Origin: Geodermatophilus normandii
Lineage (GTDB): Bacteria; Actinomycetota; Actinomycetes; Mycobacteriales; Geodermatophilaceae
Length of the DNA: 64,000 nucleotides
Assembly (NCBI RefSeq): GCF_003182485.1
Contig: NZ_QGTX01000001.1
Span: forward strand, 2,682,001-2,746,000
Reading direction: 5' to 3'
Part shown: positions 25,568 through 34,136 of the stretch, piece by piece
Layout: each line of letters begins with the position of its first letter
Position numbering within the stretch: the stretch's first letter is position 1
Made by a program: the position numbers and the translations under genes
Notes under the pieces: generated by a model
What the model saw: only the letters and a program-made list of their open reading frames with translations
Databases searched by the model: none
Told to the model about the DNA's origin: nothing

Positions 25568-26904
25568 AGCTCCTCAGCCGTGCCGCTCTCAGCGAGCACC
25601 TGCTCACCGTCGCCGGCGCCAACCGCGAGGTCCTGCGCGAGGCGCCGAAGGAGCGCGGCAAGCAGGTCGCGATGGGCGCGGTGCTGCTCACCACGGCCGG
25701 CCTAGCGGTGGTGTCGGCGAGCTACGCGCTCCGCATCGCCCTGCACCTGTGGGTGCCGGTCGCCATCCTGGGCGGTCTCGTGTGGGGCCTCGTCATCCTC
25801 AACCTCGACCGCTGGCTGGTCGTCTCCTCGCCGCGCCTGAAGAGCAAGCTCGGCACGCTGGCCATGGCGGTGCCGCGCGTGGTGCTCGCCGTCCTCATCG
25901 GCGCCGTCGTCTCGACGCCTCTGACGCTCGCCGTCTTCAGCGCCGAGATCGGCACCGAGGTCCGGGTCATGGCCGCCGAGGCCGAGGACGAGTTCAACCA
26001 GCGCATGCAGGACGACAGCCGCACCGCCGAGCTCGAGGCGGAGCAGGCGCGGATCGCCGAGCTGGAGGCCGACCTCGCCGACGGCGTCACCCAGGACGAC
26101 GTCAACGAGGCCCCCGCCGTCGTGGACGTGCAGCGCCGGCTCGACGAGGTGACCGCGCGGTACGAGGCCGCGGAGGCGGCCTACAACGCCGAGATCGACG
26201 GCACCGGTGGTACCGGCGATCAGGGCTTCGGGCCGGCCACCGACGCCCGCCGGGCCGACCGCGACCGGCTCCGCGCCGAGCGCGACGACCTGGCCCGGCA
26301 GCTCGAGGCCCTGAAGGCGGAGACATACGACCAACTCCTGGCCGAGGAGGCGCAGAAGACGATCGACCAGGAGAACGAGCTCGCCGACCTGCGCGCCGAC
26401 GTCACCTCCCTCCAGCAGCGGCTCGACGCCGAGGCGGCGGCGCACGAGGCGGCCGTCGACGACAGCGATGGCATCCTCGCCCGGCTGACCGCGATGTCCC
26501 GCCTCGAGGAGGGCAACCCGACCCTGGGAACGGCGCACCGGCTGTTGTTCTGGTTCATGACGGCGCTCGAGTGCCTGCCGATCCTGTTCAAGACGATGCT
26601 CGCGCTCGGCCCGCCGTCCCTCTACGAGCGCCTGCTCGCGCTGGGCGACGAGAAGGTGGAGGAACGGGTCAAGCTGCGCATGCAGACCGAGTACGAGGAG
26701 GCCGAGGTGCTGGCGAGGTCGGCGCTGGGCGCAGCCGAGGCGCGGGCGGCGCGCATGCTGGAGGCGGAGTCGCGGGCCACCGGGATGGTCCTCGACGCCC
26801 AGCTCGAGGTGACCCGTCAGGGCGTCGAGCGCTGGCGCGACGAGCAGTTCGGTGACACGCGCCGGTCGAACGGCCACGGAACGGATCTCGTCAAGCACCT
26901 GTGA
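25564..26904 (+). CDS. DUF4407 membrane protein with coiled coil
   Basis: 446 residues of the DUF4407 family. Transmembrane helices: VAMGAVLLTTAGLAVVSAS, WVPVAILGGLVWGLVILNLD and VLAVLIGAVVSTPLTLAVFS at residues 38-128, then a long charged coiled coil (EAEDEFNQRMQDD through LRADVTSLQQRLDAE, about 135-300), a late membrane helix (TAHRLLFWFMTALECLPILFK) and a C-terminal coiled tail. The LNLDRWLV stretch after helix 2 is a family hallmark. The function is unknown; the shape suggests a membrane-anchored scaffold with an extracellular or periplasmic coil. Coupled to the upstream two-TM protein. A paralogue is at 34137-35533. Confidence 0.85.
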   Translation: MKLLSRAALSEHLLTVAGANREVLREAPKERGKQVAMGAVLLTTAGLAVVSASYALRIALHLWVPVAILGGLVWGLVILNLDRWLVVSSPRLKSKLGTLAMAVPRVVLAVLIGAVVSTPLTLAVFSAEIGTEVRVMAAEAEDEFNQRMQDDSRTAELEAEQARIAELEADLADGVTQDDVNEAPAVVDVQRRLDEVTARYEAAEAAYNAEIDGTGGTGDQGFGPATDARRADRDRLRAERDDLARQLEALKAETYDQLLAEEAQKTIDQENELADLRADVTSLQQRLDAEAAAHEAAVDDSDGILARLTAMSRLEEGNPTLGTAHRLLFWFMTALECLPILFKTMLALGPPSLYERLLALGDEKVEERVKLRMQTEYEEAEVLARSALGAAEARAARMLEAESRATGMVLDAQLEVTRQGVERWRDEQFGDTRRSNGHGTDLVKHL

Positions 26905-26912
26905 CGGGTCCG

Positions 26913-26962
26913 CACGGAGGTGCGCCTGGGGCCGGCTGGCCTGCAGGGGCGCACCTTCCGTG
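26913..26962 (+). terminator. hairpin downstream of DUF4407 gene
   Basis: Arms CACGGAGGTGCGCC and GGCGCACCTTCCGTG pair with one bulged base around a 21-base loop, starting 9 bp after the DUF4407 stop. It lacks a T-tract, as is usual at high GC. Confidence 0.5.
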
Positions 26963-27034
26963 TCGAGCCGCTGGCGGGCCGGATCTGCTGGCTAGCCTCC
27001 CCGCGACCCGCAACCCGTCGTCGAGGAGCAGCGC

Positions 27035-27751
27035 ATGACCGAGAACCCTGAGACCGCCCGGAACGCGAGCCTCGTGAAGGCGGGACAGGAGCTGGTCGAG
27101 CGTCTGCTGACCGTCGGCATCGACGGCTTCGGACCCTTCAAGCACGCGGAGGAGTCGGCTCGCGAGGCGCTGAAGGGCAGGAGTGCCGACGAGGCCGTCC
27201 GGGCGCTGGTGCGCAACCACGTCTCGATGGCGGCCGCTCAGGGCTTCGTCACCAACCTCGGCGGGGTCGTCACACTCCCGGTCACCCTGCCGGTGAACGT
27301 GGGGGCCTCCTACCTCGTCCAGACCCACCTCGCCGCCTCCATCGCCGCCGTCCACGGGCACGACCTGCGCAGCGAGCGGCTGAGGTCGGCCGTCCTGCTC
27401 TGCCTCCTGGGCAACGCGGGGACCGAGGTGCTGAAGAAGGCCGGGGTCACCGTCGGCCAGAAGCTGAGCGTGACCTTGATCGAGCGGATCCCCGTCACCC
27501 TGATCCGCGAGATCAACAGGAAGGTCGGCTTCGCGCTCGTCGCCAAGTTCGGGACCAAGCGCGCCGTGCTGCCCCTCGTGAAGGCCGTCCCCGTCGTCGG
27601 TGGCGTCATCGGCGGGGGCTTCGACGCAGTGGCCACCCGGGCGGTGGGGGCGTTCGCCGAGAAGACGTTCCGCCCGGCGGGGCAGGACACGGGCGACAGC
27701 ACGGACCTGAGCGGCTCCGCTGCCCGTGCGGCGGACGTCGTCCCGGCCTGA
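27035..27751 (+). CDS. EcsC family protein
   Basis: 238 residues resembling the EcsC family: amphipathic helices, then MAAAQGFVTNLGGVVTLPVTLPVNVGASYLVQTHLAASIAAVHG and a glycine-rich hydrophobic segment AVPVVGGVIGGGFDAVATRAVG. EcsC was named from an operon with an ABC exporter in Bacillus, but its biochemistry is unknown and many members stand alone, as here. The protein probably associates with the membrane. The start has GAGGAG seven bases upstream. It converges with the beta-lactamase gene across a small hairpin. Confidence 0.78.
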   Translation: MTENPETARNASLVKAGQELVERLLTVGIDGFGPFKHAEESAREALKGRSADEAVRALVRNHVSMAAAQGFVTNLGGVVTLPVTLPVNVGASYLVQTHLAASIAAVHGHDLRSERLRSAVLLCLLGNAGTEVLKKAGVTVGQKLSVTLIERIPVTLIREINRKVGFALVAKFGTKRAVLPLVKAVPVVGGVIGGGFDAVATRAVGAFAEKTFRPAGQDTGDSTDLSGSAARAADVVPA

Positions 27752-27775
27752 CTCCGACGGACCGGCCTGGGCAGG

Positions 27776-27792
27776 CGCCTCTCGCGGAGGCG
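27776..27792. terminator. short hairpin between convergent genes
   Basis: CGCCTC and GAGGCG arms with a 5-base loop lie between the EcsC stop and the beta-lactamase stop. Could serve both directions; short stem, so modest confidence. Confidence 0.4.
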
Positions 27793-27796
27793 TCGG

Positions 27797-28714
27797 TCAG
27801 GCCATCGCCGCGGCCACGACGCGGGCAGCCTCGGCGATCAGCGCGTCGTCGTGCTCGGCGTCCGGCTCGTCCCGGCTCGACATCACGGCCAGCACGAGAG
27901 GTGCGCGGCCGGGCGGGGTGAGCACGGCGACGTCGTTGCGGGCGCCGTACGCGCCGGTGCCCGTCTTGTCACCGACCTCCCAGTCACCGGGGACGCCGGC
28001 GCGGATGAGCGCGTCCCCGGTGGTGTTGCGGCGCAGCCAGTCGGCCAGCAGCGCGCGGTCGTCCTCGGCGGCGCCGTCCACCGCGTAGAAGCGGAGCGAA
28101 CCGGCCAGCGCGCGGGGCGTCGTCGTGTCCCGGGGATCGCCGGGGACGGCGCTGTTAAGAGCCGGCTCGGTGCGCGCGACCTCGGTGACGTCGTCGCCGA
28201 TGCCCTCGAGTGCCGCGTCGAGCCCGGCCGGACCACCGAGCTCGCGCAGCAGCAGGTTGAGTGCGGTGTTGTCGCTGAACCGCACCGCGGCGTCGCACAG
28301 CTCGGCGAGTGTCATGGCACCCCCGACGCGGCCCTCCGTCACCGGCGAGTACGCCGCGGCCAGGTCGCCGGCGTTGATCGGCACGCCGCGCTCCAGGTCC
28401 GCGGGCGAGGTCCGCGCCAGCAACGCCCCGGCGGCCAGCGCCTTGATCGTGCTGGCGTAGGCGAACCGCTCGTCGGCCCGGTGCTCCAGCGTCCGGCCGG
28501 AGCCGGTGTCGACGGCGAAGACGCCGAGCCGCGCGTCGAACCGCTCCTCCAGCGCGGCGAAGGCCCCGGCCACGTCAGCGGCGGGTGTGCTCGTCGCGGC
28601 CGGGGTCGACGTCGGTGCCGGTGTAGGCGCGGCTTGCGGCGAGCTGCAGGCGGCCACGGCGAGGAGGACGCCCGCCAGACCAGCCCACCGTCGGGCACGG
28701 GTGGGCAGCGGCAC
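27797..28714 (-). CDS. class A beta-lactamase, lipoprotein-type
   Basis: 305 residues. Lipoprotein signal: a basic start, hydrophobic [11 protein letters not shown] lipobox with Cys23, then a Pro/Thr/Ala-rich linker. The serine beta-lactamase motifs are all present: STIK (S88, K91), SDN (147-149), RTEPALN with the general-base E183, and KTGTG (from K250). It should hydrolyse the beta-lactam ring outside the cell membrane. Typical class A length. The gene follows the HAD gene by 9 bp and is likely co-transcribed with it. No regulator (blaI or ampR type) is next to it. Intrinsic resistance is likely but the substrate range cannot be read from this. Confidence 0.92.
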   Translation of the reverse strand: MPLPTRARRWAGLAGVLLAVAACSSPQAAPTPAPTSTPAATSTPAADVAGAFAALEERFDARLGVFAVDTGSGRTLEHRADERFAYASTIKALAAGALLARTSPADLERGVPINAGDLAAAYSPVTEGRVGGAMTLAELCDAAVRFSDNTALNLLLRELGGPAGLDAALEGIGDDVTEVARTEPALNSAVPGDPRDTTTPRALAGSLRFYAVDGAAEDDRALLADWLRRNTTGDALIRAGVPGDWEVGDKTGTGAYGARNDVAVLTPPGRAPLVLAVMSSRDEPDAEHDDALIAEAARVVAAAMA

Positions 28715-28723
28715 GCCGACGTC

Positions 28724-29245
28724 CTACCCGAGCCAGGCCTCGACCGCGCCGAGCTGGGAGTGGGTGAGCCCGACGGCCAGGTCCGGCGCGACCACCAGCA
28801 CGTGCGGGTTCGCGGCCAGCCAGTCGCCGGTGTCGTCGGCCTGCTCGGCGAGGTCGTCGTCGATCCACACGATCCGCCGGTCCGGCTCCGCCGCGGCGAC
28901 CTCCTGCGCGACGGCCAGCTTCCACCAGCCGGACGCGCCGTCGAGCGACCCGAGGAAGCCGGTCGGCGCGGAGTCGGCACGGGCGTGCGTCTTCAGCCCC
29001 CGCGGCAGGCCCATCGGCTCGGCCAGCAGCCGGTCGGCGTCGGTGGTCCAGGTGGTCAGCCACTGGATCTCCACCCGGCCCGACTCGTGCAGCTCCCGCA
29101 GGCGCGCGGTGATCGTCGGGTCCCACGACAGCCGGAAGCCGTTGAACGTGCCCTGCCGCCAGCCCTCGGGCAGCTGCCGGCGTGGCGAGTTCAGCACGCC
29201 GTCGACGTCGAGCAGCAGGATCGGACGGTCCCCGGTCGCACCCAT
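28724..29245 (-). CDS. HAD-like phosphatase (RNA-repair associated type)
   Basis: 173 residues with HAD motif I (ILLLDVDGVLNSP), a WLTTWTTDADRLL motif II-like strand, a lysine in GWWKLAVAQEV and the acidic motif IV (IVWIDDDL). This compact form, with the W-x-T-x-W segment, matches the HAD domains found in Swiss Army Knife RNA-repair proteins and their free-standing relatives. It may be a nucleotide or RNA 3'-phosphatase (inference). The beta-lactamase gene follows 9 bp downstream; the TerD gene is divergent upstream. Confidence 0.78.
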   Translation of the reverse strand: MGATGDRPILLLDVDGVLNSPRRQLPEGWRQGTFNGFRLSWDPTITARLRELHESGRVEIQWLTTWTTDADRLLAEPMGLPRGLKTHARADSAPTGFLGSLDGASGWWKLAVAQEVAAAEPDRRIVWIDDDLAEQADDTGDWLAANPHVLVVAPDLAVGLTHSQLGAVEAWLG

Positions 29246-29348
29246 GGCCGGTTCCTACCCCCGGAAGCCAGGACCAGGGCCGTGGTGATCCGAGCCGGCA
29301 TGGGGCAGCATCGGCGCCCGCTGCACGAGACCACCAGGAGGAGCAAGC

Positions 29349-29930
29349 ATGTCCGTCGTCCTCACCAAGGGCGGGAACGTCTCGCTGTCCAAGGAGGCCC
29401 CCGGCCTCCGCGCCGTCGACGTCGGCCTCGGCTGGGACGTCGCCACCTTCTCGGCCGCCGAGTACGACCTCGACGCCTCGGCGATCATGGTCGACGCCCA
29501 CGGCAGGGTGACCCCGGGCGACGAGGGCTTCGTCTTCTTCAACAACCTGCGCAGCCCCGACGGCTCGGTCGTGCACACCGGCGACAACCTGACCGGTGAG
29601 GGCGAGGGCGACGACGAGGTCATCCAGGTCGACCTCGGCGCCGTACCGCCGTTCGTGCAGAAGATCGTCTTCGCGGTGTCCATCTACGACGCCGACAACC
29701 GCCGGCAGAACTTCGGCGGCGTCCGCAACGCCTTCATCCGCGTCGTCGACCAGGTCACCAACCGGGAGATCACCCGCTTCGACCTCACCGAGGACGCCTC
29801 CATGGAGACCGCGATGGTCTTCGGCGAGCTCTACCGCCGCGACGCCGACTGGAAGTTCCGCGCCGTCGGCCAGGGCTACGCCTCGGGGCTGCGCGGCATC
29901 GCCCAGGACTTCGGCGTCAACGTCGCCTGA
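29349..29930 (+). CDS. TerD family calcium-binding stress protein
   Basis: 193 residues of the TerD type: SVVLTKGGNVSLSKEAPGL, VGLGWDV, DLDASAIMVDAHGRV, FFNNLRSPDGSVVHTGDNLTGEGEGDDEVIQVDL, IVFAVSIYDADNRRQNFG. The acidic DN/GEGEGDDE stretch binds Ca2+ in studied homologues. TerD proteins belong to tellurite-resistance and stress operons linked to membrane events. Here only this one gene is present; other ter genes are not adjacent. Strong GGAGGAG ribosome site. A hairpin follows the stop. Confidence 0.92.
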   Translation: MSVVLTKGGNVSLSKEAPGLRAVDVGLGWDVATFSAAEYDLDASAIMVDAHGRVTPGDEGFVFFNNLRSPDGSVVHTGDNLTGEGEGDDEVIQVDLGAVPPFVQKIVFAVSIYDADNRRQNFGGVRNAFIRVVDQVTNREITRFDLTEDASMETAMVFGELYRRDADWKFRAVGQGYASGLRGIAQDFGVNVA

Positions 29931-29937
29931 GCCCACG

Positions 29938-29969
29938 GGTGCCCCGGCCGCCAGCGCGGCCGGAGCACC
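29938..29969. terminator. hairpin between TerD and lipoprotein genes
   Basis: GGTGCCCCGGCCGC and GCGGCCGGAGCACC pair (one mismatch) around a 4-base loop, between convergent stops; can act in both directions. Confidence 0.65.
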
Positions 29970-29975
29970 GGCGTC

Positions 29976-31178
29976 TCAGCCGACGAGGACGACGAGGTCG
30001 GCGTGGTCGTCGACCTCCAGGCACGCCGCGCCGGCGGCCAGCGTCCGGCCGTCCGCGGACAGCGCCGGCGCGGTGGCGCTCCCGGTCGCGCACAGCGGGA
30101 CGTCGGCCACGACCGCGCCGGTCGCCAGGTCCACCGTGGCCACGCCCGCACCGCCGCCGGGCCACGAGTGGGACAGGTACACGTGGCCCCCGCCCGGCTC
30201 GGGGACGAGACCGTGCGCCGTCCCGGCGAGGACCGTGCTCGCCTCCACGGCGCCGTCCCGCACGGTCACCAGCCGCGCCTCGCCGGTCTCGTACCCGCCG
30301 TCGAGCACGGAGGCCAGTACGGTCCCGTCCGCCAGGACCGCCACCGCGAAGCCGATGCCCGGCTCCCGCTCGAGCACGTCGACCGGCTCGCCGACCGGCT
30401 GCAGGTCCTCGTCGTAGCGGACCACGAGCACGTCCTCCCCGCCGCCCGCGGCGTCGCGGTCGACCGTCACCAGCGCGACCAGCCCGCCGTCCGGGTGCGG
30501 GGCGATCTCCACGTCGGACGCGTAGCCCGGGTCGTCCACCCCCAGCGGCGCGCTCGCCACGATCTCCCCGCTGGCGACGTCGATCCGCACCACGCGGCTG
30601 GTGAAGCGCCCGTCGACGTACCACTGCAGGACGCCGTGCAGCGTCTCGCCGTCGGGGGAGAGGACGGCGCTGATCGCGTCCGGGGTGTCCAGTTCGGGGT
30701 CGGCCTCCACGGGCACGACCTCCGGCTCGTCGGCGCCGGGTGCGAGCACCGCGAGGACGAGGTCCTGGCCGTAGGGGTCCTCGCGCCGGCGTGGGTCACC
30801 GGGCTCGATCAGGACGACGCCGGTCGTGACCACCGTGCCGTCGGGCGCGACCTGCACGTCGTCGGCGGCGGCGAAGGGCCCGCCCTCGGTGGCGGCGCCC
30901 GCGGGAAGACCGCCGCCGTCGCCGGGCACGAGCTCCAGCAGCACGCTGGAGTGCTCGAGGGGGTCCGCGCTGGTGAGAAGGACGACGAACCCGCCGTCGG
31001 GGGTGGCGGCGACGTCCTGGGCCTCCAGCCCGTGTCCCAGCTCGGCGTCGGCGTCCACCCGCCCGACCTCCTGGGTGAGCGGGCCGGCCGCCGTCGGGGC
31101 GATCCTCCCGACGACGGTGGACGAGCAGCCGGCCAGCAGGAGGGCGGAGCCGAGCAGCGCGGCGGTGCGGGTGCGCAC
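29976..31178 (-). CDS. secreted lipoprotein, beta-propeller-like (copy 1)
   Basis: 400 residues. The start is a GTG at 31178 with AGGAG seven bases upstream; the frame is open further but unsupported. Signal peptide RTRTAALLGSALLLAGCSS with a clear lipobox (LAGC). The rest consists of repeated beta-strand units of the type ATPDGGFVVLLTS, VAPDGTVVTTG, VLSPDGETLHGVLQW, VLADGTVLASVLDG, LSADGRTLAAGA, which suggest a seven-blade propeller similar to YVTN or TolB-like folds. Nearly the same layout occurs in the adjacent gene (31204-32409), a tandem duplication. Function unknown; it is a surface-anchored exported protein. Confidence 0.75.
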   Translation of the reverse strand: MRTRTAALLGSALLLAGCSSTVVGRIAPTAAGPLTQEVGRVDADAELGHGLEAQDVAATPDGGFVVLLTSADPLEHSSVLLELVPGDGGGLPAGAATEGGPFAAADDVQVAPDGTVVTTGVVLIEPGDPRRREDPYGQDLVLAVLAPGADEPEVVPVEADPELDTPDAISAVLSPDGETLHGVLQWYVDGRFTSRVVRIDVASGEIVASAPLGVDDPGYASDVEIAPHPDGGLVALVTVDRDAAGGGEDVLVVRYDEDLQPVGEPVDVLEREPGIGFAVAVLADGTVLASVLDGGYETGEARLVTVRDGAVEASTVLAGTAHGLVPEPGGGHVYLSHSWPGGGAGVATVDLATGAVVADVPLCATGSATAPALSADGRTLAAGAACLEVDDHADLVVLVG

Positions 31179-31203
31179 GGGGGACTCCTGTCGTGGAGGT
31201 GGG

Positions 31204-32409
31204 TCAGCCGAGGAGGAAGGCCAGCTCGTGCGTGTCGTCGTCGCCGTGGCAGGCGGCGGTGGCGGCCAGCGTCCGGCCGTCGGCGGCGAGGGCGAGCGGG
31301 TCGGGGGAGCCGTCGGCGCAGGTGGGGACGTCGGCGACGGTCCCGCCGGTGGCCAGGTCGACCGTGGCGACGCCGGAGCCGGCACCGGGCCGCCCGTGCG
31401 CCAGGTACACGTGCTGCCCGCCCGGCTCGACGGCGAGGTCGACCCCCGTGCCCGGCAGGACCGTGGTGGCCTGCACCGCGCCGTCCCGGACGGTGACCAG
31501 CCGCGGCTCGCCGGTGTCCCACTCGCCGGCCACGACGGAGACGACGACGGCGCCGTCGGGCAGCACGGCGAGCGCGTAGCCGGTGCTCTCCTCCTCGTCG
31601 ACCACCTCGACCGGGTCGCCGAGCGGCTGCAGGCCGGCGTCGTACTGCACGAGCACGGCGCCGTCGACGTCGCCCTCGGGGTCCCGGTCGGTGGTCACGA
31701 GCGCGGCGAGGCCGCCGTCCGGGCGCAGCGCGACGTCGTAGGCGATGGCCGTCCCCGGTGTCTCGACGCCCAGCGGCGCGCTCGCGGTGACCTCGCCGGT
31801 GGCGACGTCGACGGCGGCCAGCCGGTTGACCGTGTCGCCGTCGACGGGCCAGCGCAGGCTCGCGTACAGCGTGCCGCCGTCGGGGGAGAGGACGCCGGTG
31901 CCGAGGTCGGGGGTGCCCAGCTCGGGGTCGGCGGCGATGCGGCGGAGGTCGGGCTCGTCGCTGCCCGGCTCGAGGACGATCAATGCCAGGTCCTGCTCGC
32001 GGCCCTCGCCGCTGGTGTCCGCGGGGACGACGGGCGCGAGGGCGACCACCGTGCCGTCCGAGGCGACGTGCACCTCGCCGAGGTCGACGGCCGGCGGACC
32101 CTCGGTCACCTCGCCGACGGCCAGTTCGCCGTCGCCGGGGACGAGCTCGACGAACACGCTGCGGTGGTTGCTGGCGAGGTCGCCGGTGAGCAGGACGACG
32201 AAGCCGCCGTCGGGGGTGGCGGCGACGTCGGCGAGGCGGACGTGGCCGTCGACCTCCGCGTCGACCTCGACCTGCGCGAGGAGCTCGGCAAGCGGCCCGG
32301 CGCCGGCCGGGCCGGCGTGCTCGGCGGTGCCGACGACGGAGGACGAGCAGCCGGCCGCGAGGACGGCGGTACCGAGCAGCGCGGCGGCGCCGATCCGGGG
32401 CGAGCGCAT
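31204..32409 (-). CDS. secreted lipoprotein, beta-propeller-like (copy 2)
   Basis: 401 residues and a paralogue of the gene downstream. The ATG at 32409 has AGGAG eight bases upstream; a longer open frame to 32448 lacks one. Signal peptide with lipobox LAAGCSS. Shared strands include VAATPDGGFVVLLTG, VASDGTVVALAPV, VLSPDGGTLYASLRW, VLPDGAVVVSVVAG, LAADGRTLAATA. Only 25 bp separate it from copy 1, so both are probably on one transcript. The two copies differ mainly in loops. Function unknown; propeller fold is inferred from repeat pattern. Confidence 0.75.
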   Translation of the reverse strand: MRSPRIGAAALLGTAVLAAGCSSSVVGTAEHAGPAGAGPLAELLAQVEVDAEVDGHVRLADVAATPDGGFVVLLTGDLASNHRSVFVELVPGDGELAVGEVTEGPPAVDLGEVHVASDGTVVALAPVVPADTSGEGREQDLALIVLEPGSDEPDLRRIAADPELGTPDLGTGVLSPDGGTLYASLRWPVDGDTVNRLAAVDVATGEVTASAPLGVETPGTAIAYDVALRPDGGLAALVTTDRDPEGDVDGAVLVQYDAGLQPLGDPVEVVDEEESTGYALAVLPDGAVVVSVVAGEWDTGEPRLVTVRDGAVQATTVLPGTGVDLAVEPGGQHVYLAHGRPGAGSGVATVDLATGGTVADVPTCADGSPDPLALAADGRTLAATAACHGDDDTHELAFLLG

Positions 32410-32543
32410 GGTCCGGACTCCTGGGGTGCGGTGGGCTGGTGCCCGCACCCTGTTCGCCCGTCCTTGCGGAGGCCTTGTCGCTCGCCTGCACCCGCTTCAC
32501 CGCGCGGCAGCGCGATCCGGGGAGATGCAGCCGCACGTGGGGC

Positions 32544-32861
32544 TCAGAGAGGGCCGAGCAGGTCCTCGAGGTCGAAGGCGGCGTGCACGGCGGCGGTGAG
32601 CGCGGTCTCCTGCTCCGGCCTCAACCGCCCGATCTGACGACCCAGAGCCGTTGCCGGCACGGTGACGATGTCGTCGCAGCTCACGACACTCGGGTGGTCG
32701 AGGCCGTTCCCGGGCCCGACGGGCACCTCGGTCGACAGCCCGCGGATCCTGCTGGTGATCGGGGCGACGGTGACCCGTGACAGGTGCGGACGTACCAACT
32801 CTCGGGTCAGCACGAGGACGGGACGGGTCTCGTCGAGCTGGGCGAGGTGGATCGGCCGCAT
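32544..32861 (-). CDS. MazF/PemK-family toxin
   Basis: 105 residues: IHLAQLDETRPVLVLTRELV, VTVAPITSRIRGLSTEVPVG, HPSVVSCDDIVTVPATALGRQIGRL. These are the beta strands of the MazF/CcdB fold, with the conserved R/T near VAPITSRIRG and an S-C-D in strand 4. MazF enzymes cleave single-stranded RNA at short sequences. Its ATG overlaps the antitoxin stop by one base (TGATG), the usual coupling of such pairs. Confidence 0.88.
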   Translation of the reverse strand: MRPIHLAQLDETRPVLVLTRELVRPHLSRVTVAPITSRIRGLSTEVPVGPGNGLDHPSVVSCDDIVTVPATALGRQIGRLRPEQETALTAAVHAAFDLEDLLGPL

Positions 32862-33106
32862 CAGTCGAGGTCGTCGAGCGGTGTCCGGGCGGCGAGCTCG
32901 GCCAGTGTGTCCAGGTCGTCGGCCTCGGAGTCCGCAGCCAGGATGGCTGCATCCCGGGCCGCGATCTCGCGGCGCTGCTGACGCCGGAGCGCCTGACTGA
33001 CCACGGCGGCGCGGGACGGCGCCCGGCCGTCAGCCACCAGCTGGTCGATGAACGCCACGAGCTCCTCAGGGAGGCGGACGGCGATCTGAGTGCTCACGGG
33101 GTTCAT
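32861..33106 (-). CDS. ribbon-helix-helix antitoxin of the MazF pair
   Basis: 81 residues starting at ATG 33106 or GTG 33097. Ribbon-helix-helix N-terminus (STQIAVRLPEELVAFIDQLVADGRAPSRAAVVSQALRRQQ), then an acidic C-terminal toxin-binding tail (DDLDTLAELAARTPLDDLD). This is the MazE form used in many actinobacterial MazEF pairs. It binds its own promoter and neutralises the toxin encoded next to it. Confidence 0.85.
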   Translation of the reverse strand: MNPVSTQIAVRLPEELVAFIDQLVADGRAPSRAAVVSQALRRQQRREIAARDAAILAADSEADDLDTLAELAARTPLDDLD

Positions 33107-33232
33107 GGTACCGAATTGGGATGCGCGGTGATACCACTCATCTGTCGCAACGGACGACGGCTCTTCTCCGAGCCGTTGGGCGACCGCCCCAGGGCATTCG
33201 AACGGGGCGAGGCGGTTCCGTAGCGTCAGGGC

Positions 33233-34045
33233 GTGCAGACGCCCGACCCGGACCTCCTGGCCCTCGTCGACCGCCACCGCCACCACATCGAGCGCGGGGC
33301 GACGGTGGTGGTCGTCCGGGGGCACGAGGTCCACCTCGGCGACATCGAGGCACGGAGCGTCCTCTTCCGCCGCGACGACGGGCTCTACCAGGTCGACCGC
33401 TCCAGTCGGGGGGAGCGGTGGTTCGAGATGGAGGCGCAGGACCTCACTGAGGTGGAGCTCCTGGTCGTCGAGCGCTTCTGCTCCTCGGTGCACCGGCACC
33501 CCGACGCCTGGCGCTTCGACGTCGTGCGGCGTGGGGACGGCCGCGTCGAGGTCCGCCAGGACGGCCGCCTGCGAGCTGCCTTCGCGGACCTGCACGGCGC
33601 CCGCGCCTTCTCCGGTTTCGCCGCCCTGACGCCGGCGGAGCTGCTCGTCACCCCGCCGCGGGTCGGCTGGACGGGGTGGGTGCCGCCGGTCGACCAGGAG
33701 ACGCGCGGCCTCCTCGACCGGCTGCGGGACGTCCGCCCGCTGGCCGTCGACGAGGACCGCTGCGAGGTGCGCCTGGACGAACGCCGGATGGGCGCTCGCC
33801 TCACCCGGGTCGGCGGCGTGTGGCACGTGTGGGAGGGCAACGACTACTCCGTCCCGGATCCGCCGACCCTCGTGACGCCGTCGGCTGCCGTTCTCCAGCG
33901 GTACCTGCTCATCCGCTTCTCCGGCGACCCGACTCTCGGGAAGCCCCTCGGGGAGCTGGTCCGCGACGGCGTCGTGGTCGCCCGTGGCGTCGGCGTCACC
34001 AGCGCCCTGGTCCGCGCCGTCGGGGACGGCGTGGGGCGGGTGTGA
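33233..34045 (+). CDS. hypothetical protein, possibly Imm61-like
   Basis: 270 residues, GTG start. The order of segments RRDDGLYQVDRSSRGERWFEM, DLTEVELLVVERFCSSVH, VRQDGRLRAAFAD, ARAFSGFAALTPAELL reminds me of the immunity protein 61 fold seen in polymorphic-toxin loci, but no toxin gene is adjacent. No signal peptide or membrane segment. The C-terminal third (GGVWHVWEGNDYSVPDPP, VLQRYLLIRF) is unassigned. Divergent from the MazEF pair. Confidence 0.5.
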   Translation: MQTPDPDLLALVDRHRHHIERGATVVVVRGHEVHLGDIEARSVLFRRDDGLYQVDRSSRGERWFEMEAQDLTEVELLVVERFCSSVHRHPDAWRFDVVRRGDGRVEVRQDGRLRAAFADLHGARAFSGFAALTPAELLVTPPRVGWTGWVPPVDQETRGLLDRLRDVRPLAVDEDRCEVRLDERRMGARLTRVGGVWHVWEGNDYSVPDPPTLVTPSAAVLQRYLLIRFSGDPTLGKPLGELVRDGVVVARGVGVTSALVRAVGDGVGRV

Positions 34046-34136
34046 CGACCGGGTCCTGACCGACGGCCCGGCTGCCGATGCGTCAGGGGAGCGGCGGACG
34101 AACCACGACCCCCGGCGCTCGGGGAGTGCAACGCAC

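Noticed and set aside
29976-31385. Longer lipoprotein start upstream of 31178.
   Set aside because: Would put about 70 Pro/Arg-rich residues before a perfect lipoprotein signal peptide and overlap the neighbouring paralogue.
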